DNA of 35,648 nt, taken from positions 1 to 35,648 of the forward strand of contig JBKPRA010000120.1 in assembly GCA_046734335.1 (NCBI GenBank), given 5' to 3'. This DNA comes from DATBLE01 sp046734335. GTDB lineage: Bacteria; Actinomycetota; Thermoleophilia; Gaiellales; Gaiellaceae. How positions within the stretch are numbered: the first letter of the stretch is position 1; each line of letters opens with the position of its first letter. This document shows, one piece after another, positions 15,568 through 23,871 of this stretch. A program made the position numbers and the translations under genes. The notes under the pieces were generated by a model. The model saw only the letters and a program-made list of their open reading frames with translations, was not told the origin of the DNA and made no database searches.

Positions 15568-16915
15568 CGAACTCGGCAATCGTCCGGTCGATGTCTTCCT
15601 CGGTCGTCTGCCAGTTGCTGACCGAGATGCGGATCGCCTGGAGACCATCCCAGGTCGTCCCGCTCATCCACGCAACGCCGCTTCGCTGCACCGCGCCGAG
15701 CTTCGCCGTGGTCCGGTCGTCCGAGTCAAAGCGGAAGAGCACCTGGTTGAGCACGACCTCGTTCAGCACCTCCACCCCGGGCACCTCGGCAATGCCGTCG
15801 GCGAACCGCTGCGCCAGGTCGCAACAGCGCTCGACGAGGTCGGCGATGCCGCTTCGCCCGAGCGAGCGGATCGCCGCGTAGACGGGGAAGCCGCGGGCGC
15901 GGCGCGAGAACTCGGGCGTCCAGTCGACCTGGTCGCGCGGGCCGCCCTCGCCGCTCTGTACCAGGTATTCCGCCTGCACCGACATCGCGCGGCGGTGCGC
16001 CTCCGGCCGGGCACAGAAGACGATGCCGGAGTCGTACGGAACATTGAGGAATTTGTGGCCGTCGGTCGACCAACTGTCTGCGCGCTCGGCACCCGCAGTC
16101 AGGTGGGCGAGACGCGGGCTTGCTGCGGCCCACAGACCGAAGGCGCCGTCGACGTGGAGCCAGGCTCCGGCAATCGCAGCAGCGTCGGCGATCTCCCCGA
16201 GCGGATCGAACGATCCCGTGTTCACCTCGCCCGCTTGCGCGCAAAGGATCGTCGGGCCGTCACCGGACGCGAGCGCCTCGTCCAGGGCATCGAGCCGCAT
16301 TCGCCCCTGGTCGTCGACTGCGACCGGAACGAGCGATCCGGTGCCGAGCCCGATCAGGCGAAGCGCCCGTGGCAGGGTCGAGTGCGCCTTCTCGCCCGTC
16401 AGTACCCGGATCGGCGGCGCACCGGCCAGTCCATCGCGCTCGACGTCCCAGCCTGCTCGAGCGAGGACCTCGTTGCGCGCGGCGGCGAGCGCGGTCGCAT
16501 GCGCCATCTGCGTGCCGGTGACGAACGCGAAGGAAACCCCGCGCGGGAGCCCGAGCAGCTCGGCCAGCCACTCCCCTGCCACCTCCTCGACAACCGAGGC
16601 TGCCGGGCCGGCGACGTACAGGCCAGCGTTCTGGTCCCAGGCCGAGGTCAGCCAGTCGGCGGCGAGCGCGGCCGGCACGGCGCCGCCGATCACGAAGCCG
16701 AAGTAGCGGCCGCTCGGGATCGCGACCGCGCCCGCATCGCCCGCCTCAGCGAGCTCGCGTACGACCTCCCGCGGATCGGTCGGCCTGTCCGGCACGGGGC
16801 CGCCCAACCGGGCGCGGAGCTCGTCCACCTCGACTCGGGGAAAGACCGGTCGCTCGGGCAGACTCTCGAGGAAGTCGGCGGCGAGATCAGCCGTCTCGTG
16901 GAGCAGCTCGCGCAT
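15560..16915 (-). CDS. pyridoxal-dependent (aromatic amino-acid type) decarboxylase
   Basis: Group II PLP decarboxylase, 451 residues. Visible are PSGRYFGFVIGGAVP (67-81), the cofactor-stacking His178 in GEKAHSTLPRALRLIG, Asp256 in WLHVDGAFGLWAA and the Schiff-base Lys288 in SWSTDGHKFLNVPYDSG. It would release CO2 from an aromatic amino acid, Glu, Asp or a related substrate; some family members are aldehyde synthases. ATG 16915 is exactly six bases after a TAGCGT -10 whose first three bases are the stop codon of the upstream ThDP-enzyme gene, so it can be transcribed separately from that operon. Confidence 0.93.
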   Translation of the reverse strand: MRELLHETADLAADFLESLPERPVFPRVEVDELRARLGGPVPDRPTDPREVVRELAEAGDAGAVAIPSGRYFGFVIGGAVPAALAADWLTSAWDQNAGLYVAGPAASVVEEVAGEWLAELLGLPRGVSFAFVTGTQMAHATALAAARNEVLARAGWDVERDGLAGAPPIRVLTGEKAHSTLPRALRLIGLGTGSLVPVAVDDQGRMRLDALDEALASGDGPTILCAQAGEVNTGSFDPLGEIADAAAIAGAWLHVDGAFGLWAAASPRLAHLTAGAERADSWSTDGHKFLNVPYDSGIVFCARPEAHRRAMSVQAEYLVQSGEGGPRDQVDWTPEFSRRARGFPVYAAIRSLGRSGIADLVERCCDLAQRFADGIAEVPGVEVLNEVVLNQVLFRFDSDDRTTAKLGAVQRSGVAWMSGTTWDGLQAIRISVSNWQTTEEDIDRTIAEFAS

Positions 16916-16921
16916 ACCGGG

Positions 16922-16927
16922 ACGCTA
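16922..16927 (-). promoter_or_regulatory. decarboxylase -10 element overlapping upstream stop codon
   Basis: TAGCGT on the minus strand is followed by six bases and ATG 16915. The TAG (16925-16927) is also the stop codon of the upstream ThDP-dependent enzyme. Confidence 0.6.
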
Positions 16928-18565
16928 CCGGCCGGCCCTGATCTGGCTGAGCGTCGCGCGGGGTGTGATCGCGTCGGGATCGACCCGCAGCTCGAGCAGC
17001 GCCGGCCGCCCCTCGGCGAGCGCCGCTTCGAACGCCGGCGCGAAGTCCTCGATACGCTCGACCCGAGCGGCGTAGGCGCCGAACGACTCGGCGTAGGCGA
17101 CGAAGTCCGGGTTGACGAGCTCGGTGGCGACCACGCGGCCCGGGAAGTGGCGCTCCTGGTGCATGCGGATCGTCCCGTACATCCCGTTGTTCACCAGCAG
17201 CACCACGATCGCCGCGCCGTACTTCGCGGCCGTCGCGAGCTCGTGGCCGCTCATCAGAAAGTCGCCGTCGCCGCTGAGGCAGACGACCAGCCGCTCGGCC
17301 CGGAGCAGCTTGGCCGCAATGGCGGCCGGCACGCCGTATCCCATCGCGCCGGAACACGGCGCGAGCTGCGTCCCGTAGCGGTGGAACTCGTAGAAGCGGT
17401 GCGCCCAGACGGTGTAGTTGCCGGCGCCGCTCGTGAGCACGGCGTCGTCGGGGAGCCGCTCGCGCAGGTACGCCATCACATCGGCCAGCTCGAGCTCGCC
17501 GGGCAGGCGATCGTGGCGAAGGTTCCCGAGATAGTCGGCATGGGCCTGCTCGAACCAGGAGGCGCGATGCTCGCCGTCGACCGACCGAAGCATCGCCGCG
17601 AACTCGGGCGAACCCGAGACGATCGCCAGCTCCGGCTCGTAGACGCGGCCGAGCTCGCCGCGGTCGGCGTGGACGTGAATCAGCCGCTGCCGCGGCCGCG
17701 GCGGCTCGAGTAGCGAGTACTGCCGGGTAGCGACCTCGCCGAGGCGCGTGCCGAGCGCGAGCACGACGTCGGTGTCCTGGAGGCGCCGCCCGAGCGCCGA
17801 ATCCATCCCGATCGTCAACATCCCTGCGTATGCGGACGAGCCGTTGTCGACGTAGTCCTGGCGGCGGAAGGAGGCCGCCACCGGCACGTTCGATGCCTCG
17901 GCGAACGCGAGCACGTCGCGCCCGGCCTGCTCGCTCCAGCCGCCGCCGCCGACGACGATCAGCGGCCGGTCGGCGGCTGCGACCAGCTCGAGCGCGCGGT
18001 CGACCTGGTCGAGGCGCGGCTCCGGGCGCTCGGGCCGGTAGCGCTCGGCGTCCGGGACGTCCGCCAGGTCGTCCTGGACGTCCTCGGGCAGCGCGACCAC
18101 GACCGGCCCGGGACGGCCCGAGCTCGCGGTGTGGAACGCGCGCTCGACCACCTCCGGCGTCTCCACCGCGTCCTCGAGCGTCGTCACCGACTTCGCCATC
18201 TCGCCGAACATGCGCGTGTAGTCGAGCTCCTGGAACGCCTCCCGTCCGAGGTGCGGGCGCGGCACCTGGCCGACGAAGAGGACGAGCGGAGTCGAGTCCT
18301 GGTAGGCGGTGTGAATCCCGACGGCCGCGTGCGTCGCGCCGGGAGCGCGCGTCACCAGACACACGCCGGGCCGGCCGGTCAGCTTCCCGTAAGCCTCGGC
18401 CATGTTGGCCGCCGCCGCCTCGTGGCGAGTCGTGTAGATGCGGATCGGCGAGTCGCCGATCGCGTCCAGCACGCTGATGTAGCTCTCGCCGGGGACGCAG
18501 TAGGCCGTGTCCACACCGTGGACGAGCAGCTGGTCGACCAGGATGCGCGCGACGGTGCGGGTCAC
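16925..18565 (-). CDS. thiamine diphosphate-dependent enzyme (acetolactate synthase / benzoylformate decarboxylase-like)
   Basis: The 546-residue protein has the three-domain POX-type architecture. The catalytic Glu49 is in TTRHEAAAANMAEAYG, a central Rossmann domain follows, and the C-terminal ThDP/Mg motif is GDGDFLMSGHELATAAKYGAAIVVLLVNNGMYGT. This family includes acetolactate synthase large subunits and 2-oxo acid decarboxylases. No small regulatory subunit gene is adjacent, and the context (SDR, cupin, NIPSNAP) speaks against valine/isoleucine biosynthesis. GTG 18565 is three bases after the cupin stop codon, so it is co-translated with that gene. Confidence 0.92.
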   Translation of the reverse strand: MTRTVARILVDQLLVHGVDTAYCVPGESYISVLDAIGDSPIRIYTTRHEAAAANMAEAYGKLTGRPGVCLVTRAPGATHAAVGIHTAYQDSTPLVLFVGQVPRPHLGREAFQELDYTRMFGEMAKSVTTLEDAVETPEVVERAFHTASSGRPGPVVVALPEDVQDDLADVPDAERYRPERPEPRLDQVDRALELVAAADRPLIVVGGGGWSEQAGRDVLAFAEASNVPVAASFRRQDYVDNGSSAYAGMLTIGMDSALGRRLQDTDVVLALGTRLGEVATRQYSLLEPPRPRQRLIHVHADRGELGRVYEPELAIVSGSPEFAAMLRSVDGEHRASWFEQAHADYLGNLRHDRLPGELELADVMAYLRERLPDDAVLTSGAGNYTVWAHRFYEFHRYGTQLAPCSGAMGYGVPAAIAAKLLRAERLVVCLSGDGDFLMSGHELATAAKYGAAIVVLLVNNGMYGTIRMHQERHFPGRVVATELVNPDFVAYAESFGAYAARVERIEDFAPAFEAALAEGRPALLELRVDPDAITPRATLSQIRAGR

Positions 18566-18568
18566 GTC

Positions 18569-19057
18569 CTAGAAGGCGATCGGATACTCGCCGTAGACGG
18601 TCGGGCGTTGGAGCTTCGGGCGGTCCTCGTCCGCCGGGTCGACGTACCTGATCGTCCGCTTCCCGGCCCATTCGGTCGGGAGCACCATGACACGGACGAA
18701 CGCGCTTTCCTCGGTCGCCGAAGCCGTCGCCAGCACCGGCTCCGGGCCGCTCTCGAACCACGGCTCGCCCGGCGCGTAGTCGTGGGTCGCGCCGCCCGAC
18801 TCGATCCGAATCGAGCCGTGCAACAGGTAGCGGATGCCGGGCCCTGGATGGGTGTGCCGGTACGCGATCCCGCCCCGCGGGAAGTCGATCCGGTCGTGGC
18901 GCATCAGCCAGCCGGGCTGCACCTGGACCGACGCAGCGAGCAGCGCGTCGCCGGGCTCGGCGTCGAGCAGTTCCCAGACCAGCGTCGTCCCGTCGTCGAG
19001 CTCGTGGACGACGGCGTTCTGCGCGTCGTGCGTGCTGCGTGAGAGAGCCAGGATCAA
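18569..19057 (-). CDS. cupin-domain protein
   Basis: A single cupin barrel of about 162 residues. Motif-like features are RHTHPGPGIRYLLHGSIRIES followed by PGEPWFESGPEP, which could bind one metal through histidines. The start is inferred: the cupin frame opens with TTG 19057 overlapping the SDR stop as TTGA, the same four-base coupling seen elsewhere in this operon. A much longer open frame extends upstream but is only the antisense-free shadow of the SDR gene. The enzymatic activity is unknown; it may be a small-molecule isomerase, a lyase or a sensor. Confidence 0.82.
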   Translation of the reverse strand: MILALSRSTHDAQNAVVHELDDGTTLVWELLDAEPGDALLAASVQVQPGWLMRHDRIDFPRGGIAYRHTHPGPGIRYLLHGSIRIESGGATHDYAPGEPWFESGPEPVLATASATEESAFVRVMVLPTEWAGKRTIRYVDPADEDRPKLQRPTVYGEYPIAF

Positions 19058-19773
19058 TGGAAGTACTGCCCACCGTCGATGACCATCGTCTGGCCCGTGA
19101 CGAAGTCCGCGGCCGACGTGCAGAGGAAGACGACCGCGCCGACGACGTCCTCCGGCAACTGGTCGCGCTGGATCGTGCGGGCGGCGACGGAGACGTCCCG
19201 CAGCTTCTCGACCACCTCGGGATTGGCCTCGACGCCGGCAGTCATCGTGAACCCCGGCGCGACACAGTTGACATGAATGCCGTCCTTGCCCAGCTCCTTG
19301 GCCAGCGCGCGGGTGAAGGCGACGATCGCTCCCTTCGAGGTCACGTAGTGGAGCAGGAACGGCACGCCGCGGAAGGGTGTCCCCGAGGAGATGTTCACGA
19401 TCTTGCCGCCGCCCTGCGCCCGCATCGCGGGCACTGCGGCGCGGCACGTGAGGAACATCGAGGCGACGTTCACGTCCATCACCTGCCGCCACTCCTCGAG
19501 CGGGATCTCGGTGAACGGCCGCATCGCCAGCGAGGCGTAGAGTCCCGCGTTGTTGATCAGGATGTCGAGGCGGCCGTGCCGGTCGAGCGTCTCGTCGACC
19601 ATACGGCCGACGTCGTCCTCGTCCGCGACATCCGCCCGGATGCCGCCCTCGGGCGGGCTCAGGTCGGCGACGACGACTGTGGCGCTCTCGGCCGCGAGGC
19701 CGTCCGCGATCGCCGCGCCGATCCCCTGCGCGCCACCGGTGACGAGCGCGACCCTGCCTTCCAGAAGACTCAC
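19054..19773 (-). CDS. short-chain dehydrogenase/reductase
   Basis: Classical SDR of 239 residues, NAD(P)-dependent. It shows the cofactor motif TGGAQGIGAAI (about 13-23), NNAG, the catalytic Ser in NISSGTPF, and Tyr/Lys in YVTSKGA, ending with the usual DGGQYFH. Asp in VADLS after the second strand suggests NAD preference. GTG 19773 overlaps the stop of the NIPSNAP gene (GTGA). It probably oxidises an alcohol or reduces a ketone in the pathway encoded with the cupin and the ThDP enzyme. Confidence 0.94.
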   Translation of the reverse strand: MSLLEGRVALVTGGAQGIGAAIADGLAAESATVVVADLSPPEGGIRADVADEDDVGRMVDETLDRHGRLDILINNAGLYASLAMRPFTEIPLEEWRQVMDVNVASMFLTCRAAVPAMRAQGGGKIVNISSGTPFRGVPFLLHYVTSKGAIVAFTRALAKELGKDGIHVNCVAPGFTMTAGVEANPEVVEKLRDVSVAARTIQRDQLPEDVVGAVVFLCTSAADFVTGQTMVIDGGQYFH

Positions 19774-20084
19774 CTGAGCGGCGAGAACGAGGTCGGAATC
19801 AGGATCCGATTCTCCTGCGTGTGGATCAGGGGCTGGATCTTGGCGAGAAACGCGACCCACGCCTCGTCGGCCTGGAGCTCCCTCCGGCGCCTCTCCCGGT
19901 CGGCGAAGTCGTCGTATGCCCAGATGTGCGTGTAGGTCGAGGGTCTGCCCACGTCGGTCGTGAACGCGCCGACCAGCCTGCCCAGGTAGCGCTCCTGGAG
20001 CGCGATCCCCTCGGATTCGTACAGGCCGACGAGCTCGTTCAGCTTGCCCGTGTAGACGTGGTAGTCGCGCTCTTCGACGATCAC
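19770..20084 (-). CDS. NIPSNAP-family protein
   Basis: The 104-residue protein is a ferredoxin-like alpha-beta barrel domain of the NIPSNAP type: RDYHVYTGKLNELVGLYESEGIALQERYLGRLVGAFTTDVG and the characteristic HIWAYDDFADRERRRREL. Such proteins often accompany catabolic operons, but their activity is mostly unassigned. GTG 20084 follows a TAGAAT hexamer by six bases, making it the leaderless first gene of the NIPSNAP-SDR-cupin-ThDP operon. Confidence 0.9.
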   Translation of the reverse strand: MIVEERDYHVYTGKLNELVGLYESEGIALQERYLGRLVGAFTTDVGRPSTYTHIWAYDDFADRERRRRELQADEAWVAFLAKIQPLIHTQENRILIPTSFSPLR

Positions 20085-20090
20085 GTGGCG

Positions 20091-20100
20091 ATTCTATGAT
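20091..20100. promoter_or_regulatory. overlapping divergent -10 boxes
   Basis: TAGAAT on the minus strand (20091-20096) serves GTG 20084 at a six-base distance. TATGAT on the plus strand (20095-20100) serves ATG 20108 at seven bases. The boxes share two base pairs, so polymerase cannot open both at once. Confidence 0.7.
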
Positions 20101-20107
20101 GCCGGCG

Positions 20108-20731
20108 ATGACCGTCCGCGACCGCGTCGTCCCGTTCGTCCACGACCTGATCGGCGTGCCGATGGAGAAGAAGCCCTTCATCCGCGAGGCGCGCCGAAGG
20201 TTGCTTGCCGGTGCGGGTGGTCGAGTCCTCGAGGTTGGTGCCGGCACCGGTTACAACCTCGCCTACTACCCCGAGGGCATTTCCGAGCTGACGGTCACCG
20301 ACGGGATGGCCGGGATGCTCCGCCGCGCCAGGAAGCGCGCGGCCGAGACCGGCCGGGAGGTGACCCTGACGACGGCCTCGGTCGAAAACCTGCCGTTCGA
20401 GGACGGCACGTTCGACACCGTCGTCGGCTCGCTGCTGCTCTGCTCCGTCGGCGATCCGGCTCGATCGCTCGCGGAGATCCGTCGCGTGCTCAAGCCGGAC
20501 GGGCAGTACCTCTTTCTCGAGCACGTCCGCTCCGACGATCCCGACCTCGCGCGCAGCCAGGACCGGTGGGAAGGCGTCTGGCGGGTGATCGGGCAGGGCT
20601 GCCACCCGAACCGCGACACGCTTCCGCGGATCGAGTCGGCGTTCACGATCGACGAGGTCGAACGGGGCGAAGTGCCCTTCGGTCCGAAGATCGTTCGGCC
20701 GTACGTCCTCGGCCGCGCGAGCAGGCGATAG
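20108..20731 (+). CDS. class I SAM-dependent methyltransferase
   Basis: A 207-residue methyltransferase of the UbiE/Methyltransf_11 type. Motif I is VLEVGAGTGYNLAYYP, the acidic motif II is in LTVTDGM, PFEDGTFDTVVGSLLLCSV is motif IV and RVLKPDGQYLFLEHVRS is motif V/VI. The substrate is unknown; lipid, quinone or thiol methylation are options. Start ATG 20108 is chosen over ATG 20096 and 20099 because those lie inside the TATGAT -10 box, while 20108 sits at the leaderless distance. Confidence 0.9.
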   Translation: MTVRDRVVPFVHDLIGVPMEKKPFIREARRRLLAGAGGRVLEVGAGTGYNLAYYPEGISELTVTDGMAGMLRRARKRAAETGREVTLTTASVENLPFEDGTFDTVVGSLLLCSVGDPARSLAEIRRVLKPDGQYLFLEHVRSDDPDLARSQDRWEGVWRVIGQGCHPNRDTLPRIESAFTIDEVERGEVPFGPKIVRPYVLGRASRR

Positions 20732-20749
20732 CCCGGGCCGACACCGGTG

Positions 20750-20755
20750 TAAGCT
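20750..20755 (+). promoter_or_regulatory. candidate -10 of the large ABC permease gene
   Basis: TAAGCT is followed by five bases and the in-frame starts GTG 20761, GTG 20764 and ATG 20767. No Shine-Dalgarno sequence is present, fitting a leaderless start. Confidence 0.45.
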
Positions 20756-20760
20756 TTTCG

Positions 20761-23700
20761 GTGGTGATGGAACGGCGCGGCGGCTCTCGGTCCCGGGCGG
20801 CGCTCGCGGCGCTGGGGGTTTCCATGGCCAGGCTGCGGTCGCAGCCGCTTCGTCCGGTTCTCGTCGTCGCCGGCGTCGCGCTCGCCTTCGCGATGACAGT
20901 CGCGATCGTCGGCGGCAGCCTGGTCGCCCGCCAGCAGGCGCTGGGTCGCGCGCTGGAGGCGCTGCCGCCCAACGCGCAGGGCTTCCGCGTCGACCGATTC
21001 GGGCTTCCGCTGAACGAGCGCACCTACCGGCAGAAGGATCGTGACGTGCGCCGCGTGCTGCGAACCCTCTCGCCCGGCGACGCGCGGCGGGTGGTGTTCT
21101 ACCGGCAGCTCCGCGTCGACGGACAGCTCGTCGAGATCACCGGCATCGACCGTCTCGCCCAATCGGTCAGGCTCCGATCCGGCCGACTCCCGCGCTCGTG
21201 CACGCCGACATCGTGCGAGGTGCTCCAGATCGGCGACCGGGGGCGCGCGAAGCTGCACCAGGGTGACGTCCGGCTCGACCGGGTCGGTACGGCCGACCTG
21301 CGCGACCCCGGCATGTTCGGCTACATCTCGGCCGCAGGCGCGAGCCCCGCCGCCCCGCCCGTGCTGCTGATCGCACCGAGCGTCGGGTCGATTGACCGAT
21401 TGGCGTCGCTGCAGCCGTTCTACCGCGTCTACTCCTGGCTCTCGCCGCTGAGGGCCGACAGCCTCAAGACCTGGGACGTCGGTTCTACGCTGGCCGCCGA
21501 GTCCCGCGGGCAAACGGCGCTGTACGCGGCCGACTCGTCCTTCCGTCTGAGCAGCCCCGACGACGAGCTGCTGGACGCCACCCACCGAGGCACGATCGCG
21601 GCTCGGCGTCTGGTCCTCGTCGGCGGCGAGACCAGTGCGTTGCTGCTCGGGTTCGCGATCATCGCCGCGATCGGGCTCCGCCGTGGCCTGGGCAGCGAGC
21701 GGCGCCGTTTGCTCGCCCGTGGTGCGCGACGCTGGCAGGCGTCGCTCGCGCTCGCCGCCGAGATCGGCGCAATGACGCTCGCCGGCGCCCTGGTCGGAAT
21801 CGCCGTCGGGGCGGCGGTGGTCGCCCTGATCGCAGGAGCCGCAGCCGAGCCCATCGGCGCGATCCTCTCGCACGGGCTGCTCGCCGGCTGGACGCTTGGT
21901 GCACTCGCCGGCGGCGTGCTCGTGGTCACACTCGTGCTCGCCACGACGACGCTGACCAGGGACGACGAGCAGGGGCGCGGGCGCATTCACCTGTTCGACG
22001 TCGCGGCGATCGGCGCTGCAGCGACGATCGCCGTCGGTCTGAGCCGCGGCGCACTCGACCCGGACTCGGTCTCGGGCGGCAACACGTTCTTGCTGCTCGT
22101 CCTCCCCGCCCTCGTCTGCTTCGTCATCGCGGTCCTGCTCGCCCGGCTGCTCGGGCCGACGATGCGGGCGGTCGAGCGGCTGACCCGGAGACGGTCGCTC
22201 GCGCTCCGCCTCGGCGTGCTCGCGCTCGCGCGGGCGCCGTCGCGCACGGTGGTCACGTGCGCATTCGTCGCGGTCGCGCTCGGGCTGGCCCTGTTCGCCG
22301 CCGCCTACCGCGCGACGCTCGCGCGCGGGGCCTCAGACCAGGCGGCGTTCCAGGTGCCCCTCGACTACAAGGTCAGTGAAGGCCCGAAGCTGGTGGAGCC
22401 GCTCGACGCGGCGCCGCTGTCCGCCTATGAGCGCACGGCGCCGGGAACCGATGCCTTCCCGGTCGTCCGGGTCGCCGCCACCACACCCGGCGAGGGCACC
22501 GCCGTGCTCTCGCCCACCGTGCTCGGCGTCCCAGCGGCGGCGATCCGGCAGATGCACTGGCGCTCCGACTTCTCCTCCCTGTCACGCTCGGAGATTGCGA
22601 AACGACTGTCGGCCCAGGGTGAGCCGCACCTGCGCGGCCCGAGGATCCCGGCTGGAGCAGGAACGCTCTCGATCAACGCCCGCCTGCGCGGCGCGGATCT
22701 TCTGGCCTGGGTCGTCGCCGCCGATCCGCGCGGGCGGATCTCGCTGCTCCCGCTTGGCCGAGTGCGTCCGGGCGGGCCCGTCACGCTCACTGCGCGGACC
22801 CCCCGCGACCGGCCGCTGCGGATCCTCGGCATTCAGCTCGCGCTGCCCGAAAGCGAGGCGTTCATGCTCGCCCACGACGCCGCGGAGGGAGAGCTGACGG
22901 CGGCACCGTCCGGCGAGCTCTCGGTCGGGCCGCTGCATGTGGGAAGCCGTGTGCTGACGGACTGGCGCGAGTGGAGGCTCTCGAAGGACGGCGACGTGCT
23001 GCCCCACGCTGGCGGCGCGACCATCCGCTACGCCTTCCCCGACACCGGCCTCCACCTCGTCTTCCGCCCGACCGAGGGGACCGACGACAGGCCGATGCCG
23101 GTGATCGTCTCGTCCGACGTGGCCAAGGCGGCGGGCGGCGTCGGCGCCACGACGGTGCTCGATTTCCAGGACACGCAGATCGACGCCCGGATCGTCGGGG
23201 TGGCGTCGCGGCTGCCGTCCGTGCCGTCCGACACCGGCGCGTTCGTGCTCGCCGACTCCACGTGGCTCTCGACCGCGATCGATGCGGATGCGCCCGGGCA
23301 GGGCACGCCGTCCGAGGTCTGGATTGCAGCGCCGGAGGGGAACTCGCTCGTCGCCCGCGCGCTGCACCGGCCGCCGTTCTCGGCGCTCGCCGTCGATTCG
23401 CGCGGCGCAATCGAGGAGCGGCTTTCACGTGACCCGCTCGCCCATGCGACCGCCGTGGCACTCGGCGCCGCGGGCCTGGTCGCGCTCGTGCTCGCCGTGC
23501 TCGGCTTCTGGGTCGGTGTCGCGAGCGAGCTGCACGACGAGAAGAGCGATTTCTTCGACCTCGAGGCGCAGGGACTGCCGCCGGCGGACATGCGCCGCCA
23601 GCTCCGCATCCGAGGCGTGATCCTGCTCGTGCTCGGCTTCGCCGGCGGGCTCGTCCTGGCCGTGCTGCTGTCGCGGCTCGTCGTGTCGTTGATCCGCGTG

Positions 23701-23871
23701 TCGGGAACGACCGGCGTGCCCGAGCCTCCCCTTCGACTCGACCCCGACTGGCTGATCGCCGGACTCGGGATCGCGGCGGTGATGCTCGCCGCACTACTCG
23801 TGGCCGAGGCGGCATCGCTGGCCGCCTTCCGTGACAGCCGCCCCGAGCGTGCCTCCTGGAGCCTCGAATGA
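20761..23871 (+). CDS. large ABC transporter permease (FtsX-like, two halves)
   Basis: A 1036-residue membrane protein. The N-terminus has a membrane helix at about 33-53 (VLVVAGVALAFAMTVAIVGG), then an external domain, and near residue 285 a cluster of helices with RRGLGSERRRLLARGARRWQASLALA, the cytoplasmic coupling region of FtsX permeases. A second unit starts around 490 with SRTVVTCAFVAVALGLALFAAAYRATLA, has a large external domain, and ends in a C-terminal three-helix FtsX domain with DEKSDFFDLEAQGLPPADMRRQLRIRG. The sequence is far more divergent than the permease at 12455. It is coupled to the twin ATPase by ATGA, so they form one transporter. Confidence 0.88.
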   Translation: MVMERRGGSRSRAALAALGVSMARLRSQPLRPVLVVAGVALAFAMTVAIVGGSLVARQQALGRALEALPPNAQGFRVDRFGLPLNERTYRQKDRDVRRVLRTLSPGDARRVVFYRQLRVDGQLVEITGIDRLAQSVRLRSGRLPRSCTPTSCEVLQIGDRGRAKLHQGDVRLDRVGTADLRDPGMFGYISAAGASPAAPPVLLIAPSVGSIDRLASLQPFYRVYSWLSPLRADSLKTWDVGSTLAAESRGQTALYAADSSFRLSSPDDELLDATHRGTIAARRLVLVGGETSALLLGFAIIAAIGLRRGLGSERRRLLARGARRWQASLALAAEIGAMTLAGALVGIAVGAAVVALIAGAAAEPIGAILSHGLLAGWTLGALAGGVLVVTLVLATTTLTRDDEQGRGRIHLFDVAAIGAAATIAVGLSRGALDPDSVSGGNTFLLLVLPALVCFVIAVLLARLLGPTMRAVERLTRRRSLALRLGVLALARAPSRTVVTCAFVAVALGLALFAAAYRATLARGASDQAAFQVPLDYKVSEGPKLVEPLDAAPLSAYERTAPGTDAFPVVRVAATTPGEGTAVLSPTVLGVPAAAIRQMHWRSDFSSLSRSEIAKRLSAQGEPHLRGPRIPAGAGTLSINARLRGADLLAWVVAADPRGRISLLPLGRVRPGGPVTLTARTPRDRPLRILGIQLALPESEAFMLAHDAAEGELTAAPSGELSVGPLHVGSRVLTDWREWRLSKDGDVLPHAGGATIRYAFPDTGLHLVFRPTEGTDDRPMPVIVSSDVAKAAGGVGATTVLDFQDTQIDARIVGVASRLPSVPSDTGAFVLADSTWLSTAIDADAPGQGTPSEVWIAAPEGNSLVARALHRPPFSALAVDSRGAIEERLSRDPLAHATAVALGAAGLVALVLAVLGFWVGVASELHDEKSDFFDLEAQGLPPADMRRQLRIRGVILLVLGFAGGLVLAVLLSRLVVSLIRVSGTTGVPEPPLRLDPDWLIAGLGIAAVMLAALLVAEAASLAAFRDSRPERASWSLE

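Noticed and set aside
15995..17713. Plus-strand open frame of 572 codons
   Set aside because: Antisense to the PLP decarboxylase and ThDP enzyme, both with intact active-site motifs.
20266..21990. Minus-strand open frame of 574 codons
   Set aside because: Antisense to the methyltransferase and the large permease; no motifs and shadow-type composition.
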